DNA of 64,000 nt from Pseudomonas lini. Lineage in GTDB: Bacteria; Pseudomonadota; Gammaproteobacteria; Pseudomonadales; Pseudomonadaceae. A program made the position numbers and the translations under genes. The stretch lies in the NCBI RefSeq assembly GCF_964063345.1, contig NZ_OZ061318.1:5828001-5892000 (forward strand). Reading direction: 5' to 3'. Shown piece by piece: positions 54,350 through 64,000 of this stretch (within the stretch, counting starts at the first letter, position 1; each line of letters starts with the position of its first letter). The notes under the pieces were generated by a model. That model made no database searches. It worked only from the letters and a program-made list of their open reading frames with translations, and was not told where the DNA came from.

Positions 54350-55519
54350 TCAGCCCTTAACGATGAGGCGCGAGTTTCGGTCATTGCGAAAGGCCAATTG
54401 TTCGATGGTTTGCGTAGCGTGCTCGGCGTCTTCACGCGCCTTGAGAATCACCCCGTGATGTTCGGACTTGCTGCACACCGGGTCGGCGTTGCTGGCGTCG
54501 CCCGTGAGCATGAACGCCTGGCAGCGGCAGCCGCCGAAGTCTTTTTCTTTTTCATCGCAGGAGCGGCACGGTTCGGGCATCCAGTCATAACCGCGGAAGC
54601 GGTTGAAGCCGAACGAGTCGTACCAGATGTGCTGCATGCTGTGGTCGCGCACATTGGGAAACTGCACCGGCAGCTGGCGGGCACCGTGACAGGGCAATGC
54701 CGTGCCGTCCGGCGTGACGGTGAGGAAAATGCTGCCCCAGCCGTTCATGCAGCCCTTGGGGCGTTCTTCGTAGTAGTCCGGCGTGACAAAGATCAACTTG
54801 CACGGATTGCCTTGCGCTTCCAGCTTGGCGCGGTATTCGTTGGTGACACGCTCGGCGCGTACCAGTTGCTCCCGGGTGGGCAGCAGGCCGACGCGGTTGA
54901 GCTGCGCCCAGCCGTAGAACTGGCACGTGGCGAGCTCGACGAAGTCGGCTTCCAGGGCGATGCACAGCTCGATGATGCGATCGATCTTGTCGATGTTGTG
55001 CCGATGGGTCACGAAGTTCAGCACCATCGGATAACCGTGGGCCTTTACCGCCCGGGCCATTTCCAGTTTTTGCGCGAAGGCTTTCTTCGAACCGGCCAGG
55101 AGGTTGTTCACCTGCTCATCGCTGGCCTGGAAACTGATCTGGATATGGTCGAGGCCGGCCTTCTTGAAGTCGCTGATTTTCTGCTCGGTCAAGCCGATGC
55201 CGGAGGTGATCAGGTTGGTATAGAAACCCAGCTTGCGCGCCTCGCCGATCAACTCGGCCAGGTCCTGGCGCACCAGCGGCTCGCCGCCGGAAAAACCCAA
55301 CTGCGCGGCGCCCATCTCGCGGGCTTCGCGAAAGACCTTGAACCACTGCTCGGAGCTCAACTCCTGGCCCTGCTCGGCGAAGTCCAGCGGGTTGGAGCAG
55401 TACGGGCATTGCAGTGGGCAGCGATAGGTCAGCTCCGCCAGCAGCCACAGCGGCAGGCCGACTTCAGGCTTGGGCGGCAGGCCAGAGGGCTCAGGCAAGT
55501 TCGATCCAGTGCTGTGCAC
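54350..55519 (-). CDS. pqqE: PqqE, radical SAM enzyme of PQQ synthesis
   Basis: This 389-residue radical SAM protein has the 4Fe-4S motif CPLQCPYC (Cys34, Cys38, Cys41) and [14 protein letters not shown]. The C-terminal SPASM-type Cys cluster runs from EPCRSC to [10 protein letters not shown]. It links the Glu and Tyr side chains of PqqA. The GTG start at 55519 has GGAGG 6 bases upstream and lies inside the end of pqqD. Confidence 0.95.
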   Translation of the reverse strand: MHSTGSNLPEPSGLPPKPEVGLPLWLLAELTYRCPLQCPYCSNPLDFAEQGQELSSEQWFKVFREAREMGAAQLGFSGGEPLVRQDLAELIGEARKLGFYTNLITSGIGLTEQKISDFKKAGLDHIQISFQASDEQVNNLLAGSKKAFAQKLEMARAVKAHGYPMVLNFVTHRHNIDKIDRIIELCIALEADFVELATCQFYGWAQLNRVGLLPTREQLVRAERVTNEYRAKLEAQGNPCKLIFVTPDYYEERPKGCMNGWGSIFLTVTPDGTALPCHGARQLPVQFPNVRDHSMQHIWYDSFGFNRFRGYDWMPEPCRSCDEKEKDFGGCRCQAFMLTGDASNADPVCSKSEHHGVILKAREDAEHATQTIEQLAFRNDRNSRLIVKG

Positions 55520-55766
55520 GAGCGACCTCCATGAATTGCTCGATGTCGTCACCGAGTTCCGGCACGCCGGGAAACTGCTTCGCCAACTCGTCGATGATGG
55601 CCGCGACATCCCGTTCACCATCGATCAGGCCACCGATCAGCGCAGCGCTGTCATTCAGCTTGATCATGCCTTCAGGATAGAGCAGCACGTGGCCTTTCTG
55701 GGCCGGTTCGTACTGGAAGCGATAGCCGGGGCGCCAGCGTGGGGTTTTGCTGCGGTCGAAACTCAT
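55491..55766 (-). CDS. pqqD: PqqD, PqqA-binding chaperone
   Basis: This 91-residue protein has [20 protein letters not shown], then [17 protein letters not shown] and [15 protein letters not shown], all typical of PqqD, which presents PqqA to PqqE. The ATG at 55766 overlaps the pqqC stop (ATGA). The 3' end overlaps pqqE. Confidence 0.93.
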   Translation of the reverse strand: MSFDRSKTPRWRPGYRFQYEPAQKGHVLLYPEGMIKLNDSAALIGGLIDGERDVAAIIDELAKQFPGVPELGDDIEQFMEVARAQHWIELA

Positions 55767-56515
55767 AAGGTGATCCCTTTGTGCCACACCCGTTGCCCGG
55801 TCACCCTGTGGTAGGGCGGGCGGTTCAATTCATAGGCCATGCTCATGGCGTCGAGCATGCTCCAGAGGATGTCCAGTTTGAACTGGAGAATCTCCAGCAT
55901 GCGTTCCTGCCCTGCGCGGGTGGTGTAGTGCTGCAAGGTGATCGCCAGGCCATGTTCCACATCACGCCGAGCCTGACCGAGGCGGGTGCGGAAGTACTCA
56001 TAGCCGGTCGGGTCGATCCACGGGTAGTGCTGCGGCCAACTGTCCAGGCGCGACTGGTGGATCTGCGGGGCGAACAGTTCGGTCAGCGAGCTGCTGGCGG
56101 CTTCCTGCCAACTGGCCCGGCGGGCGAAGTTGACATAGGCATCCACGGCGAAACGCACACCGGGCAGCACCAGCTCCTGGGAGCGCAGTTGATCGGGGTC
56201 CAGGCCCACCGCCTGGCCCAGCCGCAGCCAGGCTTCGATACCGCCGTCTTCGCCGGGAGCGCCGTCATGGTCGAGCAGGCGCTGGATCCACTCGCGGCGG
56301 ATCTCCCGGTCCGGGCAGTTGGCCAGGATCGCGGCGTCCTTGAGCGGGATGTTCACTTGATAGTAGAAACGGTTCGCGACCCAGCCCTGGATCTGCTCGC
56401 GAGTGGCACGGCCTTCATACATCGCCACGTGATAGGGGTGATGGATGTGGTAGAAGGCGCCCTTGGCGCGCAAGGCTGCTTCAAATTCTGCGGTGGTCAA
56501 TGGTGTATCAGTCAT
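55763..56515 (-). CDS. pqqC: PqqC, final oxidase of PQQ synthesis
   Basis: This 250-residue cofactorless oxidase has the family features [20 protein letters not shown] near the start and [21 protein letters not shown] near the C-terminus. It carries out the last oxidation and ring closure. It lies between pqqB and pqqD with short spacing. Confidence 0.95.
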   Translation of the reverse strand: MTDTPLTTAEFEAALRAKGAFYHIHHPYHVAMYEGRATREQIQGWVANRFYYQVNIPLKDAAILANCPDREIRREWIQRLLDHDGAPGEDGGIEAWLRLGQAVGLDPDQLRSQELVLPGVRFAVDAYVNFARRASWQEAASSSLTELFAPQIHQSRLDSWPQHYPWIDPTGYEYFRTRLGQARRDVEHGLAITLQHYTTRAGQERMLEILQFKLDILWSMLDAMSMAYELNRPPYHRVTGQRVWHKGITL

Positions 56516-56526
56516 TTCGGGCGCTC

Positions 56527-57438
56527 CTACAGTTCGATGCTCATGCCGTCGTAAGCGACTTCGACATTGCGTCGCACCAACTCGGCCCGCTCGGAGGAGT
56601 CTTCATCGAGGATCGGGTTGGTGTTGTTAATGTGGATCAGCACCTTGCGCTGCTTCGGCAAATGCTCCAGCACTTCGAGCATGCCGCCCGGACCATTCTG
56701 GGCCAGGTGGCCCATTTCCCGGCCAGTTCGGGTGCCGACGCCACGGCGCTGCATTTCATCGTCGTCCCACATCGTACCGTCCACCAGCAGACAATCGCTG
56801 CCGGCCATGATCTCCAACAACGACTCGTCGACCTTGCCCAGCCCCGGGGCATAGAACAGCTTGCCACCCGTGCGCAGGTCTTCGACGATCAACCCGATGT
56901 TGTCGCCCGGGTGCGGGTCGAAGCGATGCGGTGAATAGGGTGGTGCGGCGCTGCGCAGGGGCAGTGGGGTGAAGCGCAGGTTCGGGCAGGCGGCGATGGT
57001 GAAGCTCTGGTCGAGTTCAATGCGATTCCAACTCAACCCGCCGTTCCAGTGGGTCAGCATGTTGAACAGCGGAAAGCCCGTGCTCAGGTCTTCATGGACC
57101 ATGTCGGTGCACCAGACTTGATGCGGGCAACCTTCACGCAGGCCGAGCAGACCGGTGGTGTGGTCGATCTGGCTGTCCATCAGGATGATCGCGCCAATGC
57201 CGGTGTCGCGCAGGGCCCGGCCCGGCTGCATCGGGGCAAACGCCTGGAGCTGGGCGCGAATGTCCGGAGAGGCGTTGCACAGCACCCAGTTCACACCGTC
57301 ATCGGATAGGGCGATGGACGACTGGGTACGCGCCTGGGCCCGCAGGCTACCGTTGCGAAAACCTGCGCAATTGGCGCAGTTGCAGTTCCACTGGGGGAAA
57401 CCGCCACCGGCGGCAGAACCTAGTATCTGGACGAACAT
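56527..57438 (-). CDS. pqqB: PqqB, metallo-beta-lactamase-fold PQQ protein
   Basis: This 303-residue protein has the typical start [20 protein letters not shown] with CANC after it, [17 protein letters not shown] and [13 protein letters not shown]. It is a metal-dependent hydroxylase in PQQ formation. It follows pqqA across an attenuator-like hairpin. Confidence 0.95.
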   Translation of the reverse strand: MFVQILGSAAGGGFPQWNCNCANCAGFRNGSLRAQARTQSSIALSDDGVNWVLCNASPDIRAQLQAFAPMQPGRALRDTGIGAIILMDSQIDHTTGLLGLREGCPHQVWCTDMVHEDLSTGFPLFNMLTHWNGGLSWNRIELDQSFTIAACPNLRFTPLPLRSAAPPYSPHRFDPHPGDNIGLIVEDLRTGGKLFYAPGLGKVDESLLEIMAGSDCLLVDGTMWDDDEMQRRGVGTRTGREMGHLAQNGPGGMLEVLEHLPKQRKVLIHINNTNPILDEDSSERAELVRRNVEVAYDGMSIEL

Positions 57439-57462
57439 GGTTGCTCCATCATTCTGGAACCG

Positions 57463-57491
57463 AAAATAAAACGCCTCGGCAGGCCGAGGCG
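57463..57491 (-). terminator. Attenuator-like terminator between pqqA and pqqB
   Basis: On the minus strand CGCCTCGGC / GCCGAGGCG forms a 9-base stem with a 2-base apex (larger loop in practice), followed by TTTTATTTT. It would let pqqA be transcribed far more than the other genes, as is known for this peptide precursor. Confidence 0.8.
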
Positions 57492-57510
57492 CTGTCCATC
57501 AGGTACAAAC

Positions 57511-57585
57511 TTAACGGTTTGCGAAGTACATGGTGACTTCAAAACCAATACGCAGGTCGGTGTAAGCAGGTTTGGACCAAGACAT
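57511..57585 (-). CDS. pqqA: PqqA, precursor peptide of PQQ
   Basis: This 24-residue peptide (starts [17 protein letters not shown]) contains the conserved Glu16 and Tyr20 separated by three residues; these two side chains become PQQ. An AGGAG precedes the ATG. It is the first gene of the pqqABCDE cluster. Confidence 0.95.
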   Translation of the reverse strand: MSWSKPAYTDLRIGFEVTMYFANR

Positions 57586-57700
57586 GAAAGTACTCCTATC
57601 AAGTGATGAGACGTTTGTCAGGTACATATTTCTGAGTTTGGTTGGGATCATTTTGCAGCGTTCCAAGGCGCGCCCAACCCACGACGCCGTGTTTCGGTTG

Positions 57701-57856
57701 TCATACCTCGTCTTTTGCTGCCGGACGATCGGATAACAGGACGGCTTCAGGAAACTGCTCCAAGTACGAGAACGAGTGACTCGACAATTTAGCAACCAGG
57801 GCAGCGAAGCACTTCGCGAACGATTGAACTCGATTCTGCAGGGCACAAAATGTCAT
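57701..57856 (-). CDS. Small ORF upstream of pqqA
   Basis: From the ATG at 57856 this frame encodes 51 residues ([20 protein letters not shown] onwards, ending AAKDEV) behind a GGGAGAG at 8 bases. It does not contain the PqqA Glu-x3-Tyr core. It could be a leader peptide of the pqq transcript or a genuine small protein; the evidence is only the ribosome binding site and helix-like content. Confidence 0.35.
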   Translation of the reverse strand: MTFCALQNRVQSFAKCFAALVAKLSSHSFSYLEQFPEAVLLSDRPAAKDEV

Positions 57857-57908
57857 TGTCGTGCTCTCCCATGTTTGTACGAAAATAAAGTGCATTGGGA
57901 GAACCCCC

Positions 57909-59237
57909 TTACAGGCTGGTCTCGAATTTCAAACCGGCCACCCACGCATCCCTGACCTCGCTGACTCCGCCAGGATTGCCTACAAATTGCAGGTTGGGGC
58001 GCACGGTCAGCCACTTGGTCACGCCAAAGCCATAGTAAATTTCCATGTTGGTTTCTGAGCTTTGTGTCGGTGTGTAGCGGGGGTCGTCATAATCGCTGAC
58101 ACCCGCCCGGTCATTCAGTTGCTGCTGATGATCTGTGAAGCGGTTATTCACATGGAGACTGGCGATGGCGACGCCGATTTCGTCATTCGGGCGAGATTTG
58201 AAGGGGGCCGTGTAGTAAGCGCCTACTTGCGCATAACGATCGATCATATTGGTGGCTTTGTCATGCACGGTGGCATAGGCAAACACCGTCAGCCCGCGAG
58301 CGGCGAAGTCCGGATCTTTCCAGACTTGTTGTTGCCCGGCAATCCATGCGCCGTATTTACTATCGCGGGATTTTGCTATGCCGTTTTCTTCTGTGTTGAC
58401 GTCATTTGCGTCACGGCTGCTGTAATACGCGCCCACACGGTATTCCCCTGGCAGCCGTCCGGCTCCCAGCGACGTGGTATGGACCAGCTCGACAGGTACC
58501 AAGGTACCCTCATTACCGCTGCCGCTGAGTTTGAAGCCGTTACCTATTTCCAGGTAGGACGGGTTCTGCTCGTACGCACCAATCTGCGCATAAGTGTCAT
58601 CGCTCAACGCGACCTTTACGCGGCCCGCCCATTGGGTGATTGGCCAGTTATAAATGATATCGCCGGCCCAGTTACCCGGCTGTGCGCCGCAGAATGCCAG
58701 GTTCTGGAATTTGCAGGGGAAGCTGCCGAAGTCTTCGCCAAAGTTCATGCGGCCCAGTTTGATATCCAGCCCGCCGTCAAAGAACTTCTGACGATACCAG
58801 AGTTGCGTAAGCCGCCAGGTCTGGCCGCGCCCGTATACCTCTTGAACCTGACTGATGCCGCCTACCCGAGGATCGGTGATGACATCATTGGTGAGATTGC
58901 GCCCGTTACGATCCGATATCGTGAATTGAAAATCAGCGCCTTCCCAACCGAGTATTTTCTCAAGGTCAAAATTGCTCATCAGTGCAAGTTGGTCGGTATA
59001 CCGCGCCGTGGTGTGCGAGTCGTAGCCACCGGCCAGATTCGTCGCGGCGTCGCCCGTGTAGAGCACGTTAAAGGTATAACCTTTTTCCAGCAATTCTGTG
59101 CGTAGGCCGCCCCAGTCTCCCAACATCCAAGGGGACTCAGGACTGAAGGCTTCTTGTGCATGACTGTTGGCCGCTCCGCAAAGCAGCAGCAATGCGACGG
59201 AAGTATTAAGCGTGTTGCAGTTCAAATGAGTGGTCAT
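57909..59237 (-). CDS. OprB-family carbohydrate-selective porin
   Basis: This 442-residue outer-membrane protein has a signal peptide ending near SHAQE. The OprB-type start WMLGDWGGLRTELLEKGYTF follows, then beta-barrel repeats including LDIKLGRMNFGEDFGSFPC and a Phe-rich close (GLKFETSL). It would admit sugars or related acids to the periplasmic PQQ enzyme. It lies upstream of the pqq genes on the same strand. Confidence 0.9.
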   Translation of the reverse strand: MTTHLNCNTLNTSVALLLLCGAANSHAQEAFSPESPWMLGDWGGLRTELLEKGYTFNVLYTGDAATNLAGGYDSHTTARYTDQLALMSNFDLEKILGWEGADFQFTISDRNGRNLTNDVITDPRVGGISQVQEVYGRGQTWRLTQLWYRQKFFDGGLDIKLGRMNFGEDFGSFPCKFQNLAFCGAQPGNWAGDIIYNWPITQWAGRVKVALSDDTYAQIGAYEQNPSYLEIGNGFKLSGSGNEGTLVPVELVHTTSLGAGRLPGEYRVGAYYSSRDANDVNTEENGIAKSRDSKYGAWIAGQQQVWKDPDFAARGLTVFAYATVHDKATNMIDRYAQVGAYYTAPFKSRPNDEIGVAIASLHVNNRFTDHQQQLNDRAGVSDYDDPRYTPTQSSETNMEIYYGFGVTKWLTVRPNLQFVGNPGGVSEVRDAWVAGLKFETSL

Positions 59238-59563
59238 GATAATCTCTGCTTTTGTTTTTATTAGTCAGATAATCGAACACATCTTCAGGTTGATCTTCCG
59301 CCCGGAAGAGCATTAAAGAATGTCTGCAACGGGTTGATCCCAGCGAAGAGCGACTGGAGTCTGGGTTTGTAAAGGCGTCGAGCTTGACGTGACACACGGT
59401 AAGTTGATGAGACGACGGGACCTAACTCATGCCTCGTCTGTTCTTGCGAATCAGCTCGGTAATTTATTTGAGAATCGGTAATGCTCTCCTTGTGATTGCT
59501 ATGAAGGTTGCTTTCAACTTAGCGGCGCCGATGATGCCGTCGGCACGCTCTTGAAAATACCGG
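59238..59563. other. Intergenic region upstream of the porin gene
   Basis: About 325 bases with no supported gene. It should carry the porin promoter and the end of the tcuB transcript; no clear hairpin terminator or operator was identified. Confidence 0.45.
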
Positions 59564-60721
59564 TCATTCGCTGGCCGCACTGATCGGGTTGGGTTGGCGT
59601 TTTTCAATGGTGTATTTCAGCAAGGCAGCGCTGCGAAATATGCCGTGGGCAAATTTGCTATAGGGCATGGTCAGAAAGAACGCCATGACTAGGCCCAGGT
59701 GGATGGCAAGCAACAAGCCCAACGCACTGGTTTCGCGCCCGGCAAGCAATGCCAGGCCGCTAGCGCTTACCAGGAACAGAAGCGCGATGAAGCCACGATC
59801 CATCGGTTTCTGATTCTCGTCCCCTTGCTGCGGGTTACGCCGCAGATTCATCCAGAGCAAACCTGCTGGGCCGATCAGCAGACCTACGCCACCGAAAATG
59901 CCGAGTAGTACTGGCAGGCTTAAAACCGGGTAGGGGGCCGACCAATCCAGCAAAAAATGATAGAGAGTGGCAACGCCTGTGGCTGCGAAGCACAGCATGA
60001 ACCCATAGAAGGTGAGGTGGTGAAAGCGGCGGCGCCATAGGGTGAATGCGTCGTCGGCGTTGTTGCAGCCTTCCCCATGTCCGCCGTCCAGGTACTTGAG
60101 TTGTGCGACGTTGGCGCCGGCCTCCAGTGCTGCACTGGCTTTCAGCGGCAGAGGTGCCTCGGCGGGTGAGATTTCGCGCCAGAATCGACGCACGCCGATG
60201 CCCAGGGCCAACACGGCAAAACCGAACACCGCGCTGAACATCAGTGCCAACGTGTTGTGTGGAAAAATCCCGTAGAAGTTACCGCCTGGCATGGCAACGA
60301 ACAGGTTGCCCATGATCATCAAGGTAAGCGACAGGAACAGCGCCAACCCAGCGCCTGAAGCCAGCCCCAAGGTAAGGCCGTTGCGTTGGTACAATTTACC
60401 CAGTGGCTGCGGCCAGGCGTAATTGGTGTAGGTTTCCAGCCGTACCTTGGCCATGGCTTTGGGTACGTTGACTGCAAATTCGTGCGGGGCAGCGTATTGG
60501 CAAGCCGACAGGCACGCGCCGCAGTTGTGGCAAAGGTTCGCCAAGTAATGAATGTCGGCCTGACCGAATTCCAGATGCCGGGTCATTGCGGGGAATACGG
60601 CACAGAAACCTTCGCAATAGCGGCAGGCATTACAAATGGTCATCTGCCGTTCGACTTCGGTTTCCTGCAGGTTGAGGATCGGGATCAGTTGGCTGGATAC
60701 CTGGGGATCAAACAGCTGCAT
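59564..60721 (-). CDS. tcuB: TcuB-like iron-sulfur and membrane electron-transfer protein
   Basis: This 385-residue protein has two 4Fe-4S clusters in the N-terminal part (Cys30, 33, 36, 40 and Cys64, 67, 70, 74) and about six membrane helices behind them. It resembles TcuB, which reoxidises the flavoprotein TcuA and passes electrons to the quinone pool. Its start overlaps the tcuA end by 14 bases. Confidence 0.88.
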   Translation of the reverse strand: MQLFDPQVSSQLIPILNLQETEVERQMTICNACRYCEGFCAVFPAMTRHLEFGQADIHYLANLCHNCGACLSACQYAAPHEFAVNVPKAMAKVRLETYTNYAWPQPLGKLYQRNGLTLGLASGAGLALFLSLTLMIMGNLFVAMPGGNFYGIFPHNTLALMFSAVFGFAVLALGIGVRRFWREISPAEAPLPLKASAALEAGANVAQLKYLDGGHGEGCNNADDAFTLWRRRFHHLTFYGFMLCFAATGVATLYHFLLDWSAPYPVLSLPVLLGIFGGVGLLIGPAGLLWMNLRRNPQQGDENQKPMDRGFIALLFLVSASGLALLAGRETSALGLLLAIHLGLVMAFFLTMPYSKFAHGIFRSAALLKYTIEKRQPNPISAASE

Positions 60722-62162
60722 GTTGAAGCTCCGAGTTCACAGGAGAAAGACCAAACCCCGCACAAAGCGCGGCCTGTACGCCGGCGATTCGTCCGAAGGC
60801 GGTACCGATGGCCATGCCAATACCCGCGGTATAACCCTTGCCCAGTACGTTGCCAGCCATCATTTCTCCGGCGACAAACAGGTTCGGGCTGGCCTTGCCA
60901 TCAAAGTGCACGGCGGCCGTTTCGTCGGTCGCCAAGCCAAGATAGGTAAAGGTGACACCTGGCTTGAGGGGGTAGGCGTAGTAGGGTGGTTTGGTGAGTG
61001 GCCTTGCCCAGTGAGTCTTGGCGGGAGTAAGCCCTTCGGTATGGCAGTCGTCGAGCGTGGTGTGGTCGAACGTGCCGACATGGCAAGCGTTGTTGTAGTC
61101 TTCGATGGTTTTAACGAACTGCGTTTGCGGCAAGTTCAACAGGCGAGCAAGTTCTGGCAACGTCCGGGCTGTGGTTCCAGGGAAAACCGGCGGCATGAAG
61201 CGGCCAAGCGCCTGTTGGTCGATAATCGAGTAGGCTTGCTGGTTGGGTTGTCCCGCAACCAGACGGCCCCAAATCGCATAACGCTTGGGCCAGAAATCCT
61301 CACCCTCATCGTAAAACCGTTCGCCATCGCGGTTGACAACCACGCCCAGGGACACGCAGTCGATGCGGGTACATATACCGCCGTCGTAAAGCGGAGCCCG
61401 GGCGTCGATGGCAACCATATGTGCCTGAGTCGGGTCGCCGACTGCATCGGCGCCAAGATCGAGCATCCGTCGCAACAACACACCGGTATTGAAGCGAGTG
61501 CCGCGAATCAGAAAGTTGTCCGATGGCCATTCACCACGCTCGTTTTGGCCCCAAGCCTCCCGTAACCATTCGCGATTGGATTCAAACCCGCCAGCAGCCA
61601 GGACGCAGGCGCGAGCTTCGATACGCTCCGCTGGGAATCGCTGTCCATCTATCACCCGTTCGGCCAGGTGAGCTGCGACGAAAGCACCGTTTTCCAGTTC
61701 TATGTCGGTGACCTGAGCGTCATAACGGATCTTCACGCCCAAGCGTTCGGCGCTGCGAAAGTAGGCATTGACCAGTGCCTTGCCGCCGCCCATGAAAAAC
61801 GCGTTGGTGCGCGCCACGTGCAGAGCACCCGACAAGGGCGGCTGAAAGTGCACGCCATGTGAACGCATCCAATCACGGCATGATGACGAGGCGCGAATGG
61901 CGATGCGCGCCAGTTTCTCGTTGGTAAGACCACCGGTGACTTTAAGCAGATCTTGCCAATATTCTTCTTCGGGATAGGCATCGACCAGCACATCCTGAGG
62001 CGCATCGTGCATGCAGCGAAGGTTGCGCGTGTGCTGCGAATTTCCGCCGCGCCAGACTTTCGGCGAGCCTTCCAGCAGCATTACGCTGGCGCCTGCCTCT
62101 CGTGCCATCAATGCGGCACATAACGCAGCGTTGCCGCCACCTATCACCAGAACGTCGACCAT
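60708..62162 (-). CDS. tcuA: TcuA-like FAD-dependent dehydrogenase
   Basis: This 484-residue flavoprotein has the FAD-binding loop [20 protein letters not shown] and [12 protein letters not shown] early on. Fumarate reductase/tricarballylate dehydrogenase-type catalytic regions and a C-terminal [17 protein letters not shown] segment follow. TcuA oxidises tricarballylate to cis-aconitate, but a related flavoprotein with another acid substrate is possible. GAGGAG precedes the ATG at 62162. A TcuC transporter is not nearby. Confidence 0.82.
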   Translation of the reverse strand: MVDVLVIGGGNAALCAALMAREAGASVMLLEGSPKVWRGGNSQHTRNLRCMHDAPQDVLVDAYPEEEYWQDLLKVTGGLTNEKLARIAIRASSSCRDWMRSHGVHFQPPLSGALHVARTNAFFMGGGKALVNAYFRSAERLGVKIRYDAQVTDIELENGAFVAAHLAERVIDGQRFPAERIEARACVLAAGGFESNREWLREAWGQNERGEWPSDNFLIRGTRFNTGVLLRRMLDLGADAVGDPTQAHMVAIDARAPLYDGGICTRIDCVSLGVVVNRDGERFYDEGEDFWPKRYAIWGRLVAGQPNQQAYSIIDQQALGRFMPPVFPGTTARTLPELARLLNLPQTQFVKTIEDYNNACHVGTFDHTTLDDCHTEGLTPAKTHWARPLTKPPYYAYPLKPGVTFTYLGLATDETAAVHFDGKASPNLFVAGEMMAGNVLGKGYTAGIGMAIGTAFGRIAGVQAALCAGFGLSPVNSELQHAAV

Positions 62163-62336
62163 CGTATCTCCTCGATTCACTGGCAGGGCGAAGTGACTGC
62201 CGCCAGTGGATTAACCATAGGGATGGGCTCATCGCGGCGAAAGGCGGATTTAGAGGTGAGGGCTTCAGTTTTAGTGAAGGGTGATGTTTCTGTGCAGAGG
62301 GGTATGTGGCAGGAATTACCACGCTCCCAGAAATAC

Positions 62337-62368
62337 AAAGCGCCCGATGCAAGTGCATCGGGCGCTTT
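62337..62368 (-). terminator. Intrinsic terminator of the PQQ dehydrogenase gene
   Basis: AAAGCGCCCGATGCA (62337-62351) and TGCATCGGGCGCTTT (62354-62368) form a perfect 15-base stem. It lies about 115 bases after the minus-strand stop at 62484 and before tcuA. Confidence 0.85.
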
Positions 62369-62483
62369 GATATTGAAATGGATATAGCCCATTTCAGAGA
62401 CAGGCAGATTTGCCCAATCCAAGACTTTGGAGACAGGTCACGATGGACTGGCTCCTTAGTCGATCAGCTATTGTCAGCAGCGA

Positions 62484-64000
62484 TCACTTGCTGTCTGGAA
62501 TTGCAAAGGCAACCAGCTTCGAACCAGGCTTCGTACGATAATGCGGACGCCCACCCTCGGCGACCACCACAAATTGCCTTCCGCTGACCGGACTGCGGTA
62601 GGTCATGGGCGTAGCATTTGCGCTGGTGGCCAGGCGGCTGCTCCACAGCTCCCGACCGGTGGCGGCATCCAGGGCACGGAACGTATGCTCTGCTGCGCCA
62701 CCGATAAATACCAGGCCGCCACGGGTCGTCACGGCGCCACCGGCGGTCGGTGTACCGATCGGGATGGAGACCAGGGTCGGCAGACCGAACGGGCCAATGT
62801 CACGCGGTGAGCCAAATGGCTTGGACCAGATGAGCTTGCCGCTGACAAGATCAACAGCGCCAATCAGGCCCCAAGGCGGCGCATTGCAAGGAATGCCAAG
62901 CTGCGAAAGGAAGTTGACCCGATAAGCACCGTATGGCGTGTCAAGCATAGGCTGCTCGGCTTGTCCCCCTGCGTCCAGACCAGGTGCAATCTTGAAATTG
63001 CGTTGCGTTGCTTCTTCGCGTGTTACCAACTCGATTCGGTCAGGGACCTGAGTCCAGTTGACGATCATCAGCCCGCGATCAACGTCCAGCGAGATGCCAT
63101 TCCAGTTCACACCACCCATTGAACCGGGATCGATCAAGACATTCTTGTCGAGCGTGATGGGCGTGAACTGGCCCTCGTAGCGCGATTGTTTGAACATGAT
63201 CCGGCAAACCATCTGGTCGATCGGCGTCGCCCCCCACATGTCTTTTTCGCGCAGTTGAGGCCCCCTGAAAGCAGGGAGCTCGACAGAGGCAGGTTGGGTA
63301 GGGGACAGCCATTCGCCTTTGGCAATATCACGCTGAGGCACAGGCTGTTCTTCCACCGCCTTGATCGGCTCGCCAGTCTCGCGGTCGAGCACGAAAATCT
63401 CGCCGCGCTTGGTCGGTTGGATCAGTGCTGGCCGCATGCCCTTTGCGGTAGGCCAGTTCAACAGGGTGGGCTGAGAGGCGACGTCATAATCCCAGATGTC
63501 GTGGTGCGTGGCCTGGAATTTCCAGCGCAGCCGACCCGTCTCCGCGTCGAGAGCGATCACCGCACTGGAGATGTCCTCGTCATAGGGACGGCGCTGGCCA
63601 CCGTAAGCATCAGGTGTCGCGTTGCCCACGGGCAAATAAATCAGGCCGAGCTTCTCATCCGCGCTGATGGGGGCCCAGCTGTTGGGCGTGGAAGGCGTGT
63701 AATACTGTCCTTCAGGTGGCAGGCCGAGGCGATTCGGCGCGCCGGCATCAAAAGCCCAGGCGAGTTCGCCTGTCACCGCATCGAAAGCCCTGATGACGCC
63801 CGACGGACCACCCCAATATTGCCCGTCGGGGATGCCGCCACCGACGACAATCTTGCCGCGGATAACTTGCGGTGCCGAGCTGACGTAGAACAAGCCATGT
63901 GGGTAAGGTGCGACGCCCTTTGTCAGATCGACCGCGCCGTTGTTACCAAACCCTGGGCAATATTCACCGGTTTTCGCATCCAGTGCCACCAGCGTGGGGT
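62484..64000 (-). CDS. PQQ-dependent dehydrogenase, glucose/quinate/shikimate family (5' partial)
   Basis: The C-terminal 505 or so residues are visible; the gene runs off the right edge and its N-terminal membrane part lies beyond the window. The beta-propeller repeats include VIALDAETGRLRWKFQATHH, then DIWDYDVASQPTLL, GAVTTRGGLVFIGGAAEHTF and FVVVAEGG. This is the membrane-bound group that oxidises aldoses or quinate/shikimate in the periplasm with PQQ and passes electrons to ubiquinone. The pqq genes and OprB porin next to it fit this role. Glucose versus quinate cannot be decided from what is seen. Confidence 0.9.
   Translation of the reverse strand, partial: PTLVALDAKTGEYCPGFGNNGAVDLTKGVAPYPHGLFYVSSAPQVIRGKIVVGGGIPDGQYWGGPSGVIRAFDAVTGELAWAFDAGAPNRLGLPPEGQYYTPSTPNSWAPISADEKLGLIYLPVGNATPDAYGGQRRPYDEDISSAVIALDAETGRLRWKFQATHHDIWDYDVASQPTLLNWPTAKGMRPALIQPTKRGEIFVLDRETGEPIKAVEEQPVPQRDIAKGEWLSPTQPASVELPAFRGPQLREKDMWGATPIDQMVCRIMFKQSRYEGQFTPITLDKNVLIDPGSMGGVNWNGISLDVDRGLMIVNWTQVPDRIELVTREEATQRNFKIAPGLDAGGQAEQPMLDTPYGAYRVNFLSQLGIPCNAPPWGLIGAVDLVSGKLIWSKPFGSPRDIGPFGLPTLVSIPIGTPTAGGAVTTRGGLVFIGGAAEHTFRALDAATGRELWSSRLATSANATPMTYRSPVSGRQFVVVAEGGRPHYRTKPGSKLVAFAIPDSK

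Noticed and set aside
54224..55534. Plus-strand 436-codon ORF opposite pqqE
   Set aside because: Long only because of GC-rich antisense reading; the minus strand encodes pqqE with full radical SAM motifs.
58062..59105. Plus-strand 347-codon ORF opposite the porin gene
   Set aside because: Antisense to the OprB-type gene, which has a signal peptide and barrel pattern; no ribosome binding site.

Overview
The window looks like Pseudomonas chromosome, most plausibly the P. fluorescens group. This rests on the protein families present: a PFL_47xx-type (PFGI-1-like) integrative conjugative element, an MtlR-controlled polyol ABC operon, a pqqABCDE cluster and a MexAB-OprM-like pump. No rRNA, tRNA, CRISPR array or intact insertion sequence was found.

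Positions 1-27200 hold part of an integrative conjugative element (ICE) with defence cargo. The left part carries a type II CBASS operon: a Cap15-like 2TM/beta-barrel effector, a DncV-like CD-NTase, a Cap2 E2-E1 protein and a Cap3 JAB protease. Tail to tail with it lies a minus-strand gene whose product ends in a divergent DisA-type nucleotide cyclase domain. Next come a MobH relaxase (TraI), an ArdC-like antirestriction protein, and a long minus-strand type IV secretion operon running from RAQPRD (26121) to TraG (12476). This operon is interrupted between its VirB4 ATPase and its TraU-like gene by a 2 kb module: an XRE regulator, a small QslA-like protein and a zeta-toxin/antitoxin pair. The T4SS genes usually found beyond RAQPRD, including the TraD coupling protein, are not present to its right; chromosomal metabolic genes begin at 27.7 kb. 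The element therefore looks truncated.

Positions 27.7-31.1 kb hold a divergent SDR/LysR pair, a RibD-C reductase and a methyltransferase. Positions 31.8-39.1 kb form a polyol (sorbitol/mannitol type) catabolic locus: fructokinase and AraC-type MtlR on the minus strand, facing mtlEFGK and a sorbitol-type SDR dehydrogenase on the plus strand. Uptake, oxidation to fructose and phosphorylation are all encoded locally.

Positions 39.3-43.4 kb are a four-gene operon (Tat-exported F420-reductase-like protein, Tlc-type nucleotide exchanger, membrane-anchored metallo-beta-lactamase-fold hydrolase, Tat-exported SDR) opposite a LysR regulator. Then follow a cyclophilin-like protein, a second LysR, an XdhC-family protein and a complete RND efflux operon ending in a strong terminator.

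Positions 53.5-64 kb hold a small lipoprotein, a pqqABCDE cluster with an attenuator-like hairpin after pqqA, an OprB-type porin, a TcuA/TcuB pair and the 3' part of a membrane-type PQQ-dependent dehydrogenase. This groups cofactor synthesis, outer-membrane entry and oxidation in one region.

All calls come from reading sequence and translations by eye; family names are recognition, not search results.
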